Part shown: positions 60,501-64,000 of the stretch, piece by piece | Position numbering within the stretch: the first letter of the stretch is position 1 | Layout of the letters: every line of letters begins with the position of its first letter | Assembly: GCF_000346465.2 (NCBI RefSeq) | Contig: NC_034010.1 | Span: forward strand, 22,176,981-22,240,980 | Direction: 5' to 3' | Length of the DNA: 64,000 bases | Source: Prunus persica | Taxonomy: Eukaryota; Streptophyta; Magnoliopsida; Rosales; Rosaceae | The notes under the pieces: model-generated | The model's input: the letters and a program-made list of their open reading frames with translations, nothing else | Database searches by the model: none | What the model was told of the DNA's origin: nothing | Translations under genes and position numbers: made by a program

Positions 60501-62980
60501 AACACACGTAATAGAGCTCTACTGTTGTCTGTAATTAGTCAAAGGGCGCAAAAAGGAAGGTACAAAGTTCAAGTTGATGTTTTCACTCCCAGGTCCATGA
60601 ATCACATGTAGGAATGAAGGAAAAAGAAAAAGTTATGGCTAGTGATGGAGATATATTCATCCATGGCCCCGCCCTTTGTGGTGGGCTTCCTCCTATATCT
60701 TTGCTGGCTAGGCACCCTCCTTCTCCCCCTTTCCTTATTAAGTGCTCTCTCTCTCTCTCAAGAGAAACGGTGATTGATGTAGAAAGTTTAGTGGGGGTGG
60801 CTAGTAATGGATTACCCATCTCCTCTGATAGCAAAGGTATCTATCACTTAAATGTCCTTGTGCCAAACCCATTATAAAACCATCTGCCTATCTTACGATA
60901 GGCCAAGACACACACCCAAAAAAACAAAAACAAAAAAAGATGAAATGAAACAACAGGTGCCAAAAGATACTGAATATCCCAACAATCATCATAGTTTTTG
61001 TGGTTGTGCGGTTGCTTGCTATGGCTTCTCATACTTGTCAAGCCCTACCTTTTTCAAGTCTCTATTATTTTGACCCATAAGCCAAGTCATAGCAAGCAAG
61101 CAACTCAAAAATCTCAAAATCCCTTTCAACATATCCACAACCCCAAATGGATAGAAACAAACAAGCAGAAGAGTTAATAGCGTGTTACGTGTATCCTTGA
61201 CCATTGACCACCCAAAATGGAGATTGAACTAAAAAAATTATATATTACCCAAAACCACCAGAAAGATTTTTCATTCAAAGTGCTTCACAGCTTTGTATGA
61301 ATGTTAATACGTTACCAAGTGTTGTGTTGTGGATGGAGAGGGAGAGAGGAGAGAGGAGAGAGAGAGATATAGAGAAGTGTGTGACGGCAGGTTTGTGTCA
61401 TAATTATGTTGTGGATGGATAGTGGTGGGTGGTCCAAAGTCTAGAAATGCCTCCCCTCCCCTGCCTTCAACATGAACCATCATTATCAACAGCTCCGGTT
61501 TCACTTTATTTTCTCGGCCCAAAAAGATGGTGTGATTAACTGGATTTAATCTTATGAGCTTCTACAAGTATCCATCTCTCAAAAGAAAGAGATGATGGAG
61601 GGAAACTTGTTTGGTATGAAAACTACAAGAATTGGAAAGGATTTCATGCACCTACACCAATCAGTCAAGTTTCAACAGAAACAATCGAGAATGCTAGCTA
61701 CTTTCAATTTTTTTGTATTTTTAATTCACATTCTCATTCTGCAATGTTGTATTACGTTAAAAAAACGTTCACTTTTTTTTTTTTATTTCTGCCAAAAAAT
61801 AAAACTTACTAAAAATCATTTAGTTATTTGATTAATAATATGGTAAGTGTATATATATATTTTTAATACAAGCGATTAAGGGAGGAAAGTGTTTGGTTAA
61901 AATCAAACCTAAAAGATTAGACAGTTTCGATTATTAAACCAAATTTCATGATGAAAATTAGATAGTAGAATATAGAGGGCAATGTACAAAGATAAGGGTA
62001 TCTAGTATTCCTCATCAAGTAAATACGTAGAAAAATAATCCTCTATGTAAGGGAAATAAACTTTACATCTGTCTTGTAGATGTTGTTAATAGTGCATGTG
62101 TGCTTATCTGACTATACGTCTAGACCAAAGATCAAAATAAGATAACCTATTTTATACCAATTTGGGTCTTCCCCAATTGTCAAAGTCAACACAATCAAAT
62201 TGTTTTAAATTAATTAAAAACAAATGCAAATGGAATGGGATGATGGGCACCCAAAATCTAGTTCAACTTGAGTAATTTGACGAGGTCAGCTGACCAAATT
62301 GCTAACTCTGCTTGCCATGACCCTCAAAGTTGGGGGGCTTGTAGCTTTGTATACACTCCCCTCATTTTTCCTATTTTTGTTTTTTCTCGGATTTAGTTTG
62401 TCTTTTCTTTTCTTTTTTTTTTTCCCACCGTAATTTCTTTAAATTTTAACATTGGATGGAGACATTGACCCCACACGCTTACTATTCAATGCCTCGTGCA
62501 CCCACGTCTTGGCACCAACCTCACATGCAATTCGTTCAACTCACTAACACCATCTTAGTGAGTCGCACTCTATCACCGCATTTTTTCAGTATATTCTCCA
62601 CACAATTCTTCAACCTCCACCGTTGGATTGATTCGACAAAGAGAGATACTAAACCCACATTGAATTACAAGATTATGACTTGTCAAGAGTGAAAATTTAC
62701 TTTTTAAAATAATAACAACTCGTGACAGGTTGGTGTTTTGTATTCAGTTAAATTATAACATGTGGTGAATTTAATTAGGGATAATGATTTCTTCTTAGTA
62801 CGTCTCTCGAGATCGAAGTCATGCCCTATATAGCTAATCATATGTTCTGTTGCATGTCGAAGCTTCTTGGAAAGTTGAGTATTAACGATTGTACAGATAT
62901 GTTATAATTTGAGTGATTTGTAACGCTATATTGACAGCTTATGTGATGATACTGTGCTGTCACATGATTTATTTAGAGAA
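60501..62980. other. Gene-free DNA
   Basis: A mixed block at 60600-60880 is open for 87 codons but has no family resemblance. A GA/CT run lies at 61337-61368. The rest is AT-rich without recognised repeats. Confidence 0.35.
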
Positions 62981-62984
62981 AATT

Positions 62985-63420
62985 ACTGCTGGCTGGCATG
63001 CCACGTCAGCTTTCGTGCGCCGTAGATCCACAGTTGCAATGTTGTCTCAGTGTGAATCCCCTCCCGTAGCCGTCGGATCGTCTTACTTTGCCTTTGGTCG
63101 TCGAGCCGTTAGATCAGCGCTTGGACTTTGACTCTTTGATGGCGGCATTATTGGGCACACCGTACTCGCTCGAAGGAGATAGAAATACAAACTCGCTGTG
63201 GGCTGGCGAGACGTGGAGGGTATAACTTGAGAGCACCGCTACCTGGAACCCATGTGCCGGTCACGAGCGTTAAGGAGTGGGGAGGTGCTCCTTTGATGAA
63301 GAAAGTGGGGACAGGGAGAGTACAGAAGAAACAAAGGCATCAAAACCCAAAAAGAAGGGAACAGATGCTGCTTCTGCTGCTGCTCCTTTTTGATATAGAA
63401 ATGGAATTCTACAACCCCAA
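62985..63420. promoter_or_regulatory. GC-rich island with promoter-like motifs
   Basis: This block is clearly GC-richer than its flanks. It contains CCACGTCAGC (~63001, an ACGT core) and two copies of a GCCGT(C/T)(G/A)GATC motif at about 63070 and 63107. Short ORFs on both strands match nothing I know. It could be the promoter and leader of a gene outside the window, a gene remnant, or a non-coding RNA gene. Confidence 0.3.
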
Positions 63421-64000
63421 TGCACAAGCACAACAAACACATTTCCTTATTGAATTAAAATCAAATAATTGGGTAAAACACCTTTAAAAGTGGGGGAATG
63501 AATTGATTATGAAAAGTTTAAACCTACTATTTTACTTAATTAAATCATGCAATCCTTTTATATTTGGGTAGATGTGTTCCCGACTTTATTCAGAATGTTG
63601 TGTTAATTGATTATATAAGTCAGGTTTCATGACTCTTAGTTGTATTTTTCGATTTTCAATAAATTAGTTCTCTTACTTTCAAGACTTCACTATCATACGT
63701 TCTCTAAAAATGAATCATTGTTTAAGTAGTTCTCAAATTTTTTTATGTCAACATTGACCTTGAAAAATCAATGGTGGTTTGGAGGGATTTGAAATAAATT
63801 TGAATGTCAATCATTCAAATGATTCAAGGGTTGGTCACACCATAAATTTTTACGGTCAATAGTAACCTAGTGATAAAAACTTTTCAAATTAGATTGTTGA
63901 ACAATTTAAAGTCTTTTGGGATCCTTTATGAGTCAATATTGATATTTAGGATTGGCCATGATCATATTATATTTAAGGGGGGGTGTTCATTGATTTATAT
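63421..64000. other. AT-rich window end, nothing recognised
   Basis: No ORF, repeat or RNA feature could be supported. Confidence 0.35.

Noticed and set aside
60614..60877. 87-codon ORF after SEC10
   Set aside because: No family resemblance, no homologous features; length is within chance for this composition.

Overview
The window is nuclear DNA of a flowering plant, almost certainly a eudicot. The genes have many introns with GT..AG borders, intergenic DNA is AT-rich, and there are many LTR retrotransposons, TRIMs, MITEs and tRNA-derived SINEs. The protein sequences fit a rosid, and Rosaceae is my best guess; genus cannot be settled without a search. Nothing bacterial, organellar or CRISPR-like was seen.

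Layout. (1) 54-2072, minus: two-exon gene for a C-terminally membrane-anchored protein of the At1g01500 type. (2) 2631-10970: a Tourist-like MITE, a long imperfect hairpin, then a complete 7.0-kb LTR retroelement (3943-10965) with 162-bp LTRs and a perfect GACCT target duplication. It shows no gag-pol but carries an antisense 183-codon coiled-coil ORF. (3) 15667-17149, plus: a heavy-metal-associated isoprenylated plant protein (HIPP) with a 6-nt first coding exon and a CaaX end. (4) 18031-25722: a Mutator-like long-TIR element with a nested solo LTR, a second TIR element, then gene-free AT-rich DNA. (5) 25723-28220, minus: type I 1-aminocyclopropane-1-carboxylate synthase (ACS, ethylene biosynthesis), four exons, 492 aa. 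(6) 28221-39908: gene-free DNA with hairpin MITEs, two copies of one TIR element (one holding a nested MITE) and an RNase H relic. (7) 40430-48297, minus: tandem pair of TRAIP-like RING E3 ligase genes. The 45074-48297 copy is intact (589 aa). The 40430-43939 copy has premature stops and indels, with a TRIM in its last intron. (8) 51936-59924, plus: exocyst subunit SEC10, 24 coding exons, 840 aa. (9) 59925-64000: no convincing gene, apart from a GC-richer island near 63.0-63.4 kb.

The genes do not form one pathway. The clearest context signal is that ACS, HIPP and the At1g01500-like gene are neighbours here as their counterparts are in Arabidopsis (At1g01480-At1g01490-At1g01500, from memory), so this is an ancestral gene block stretched by transposons. 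The most unusual object is the retroelement that lacks recognisable gag-pol, carries palindromic tandem repeats and has an antisense coiled-coil gene.
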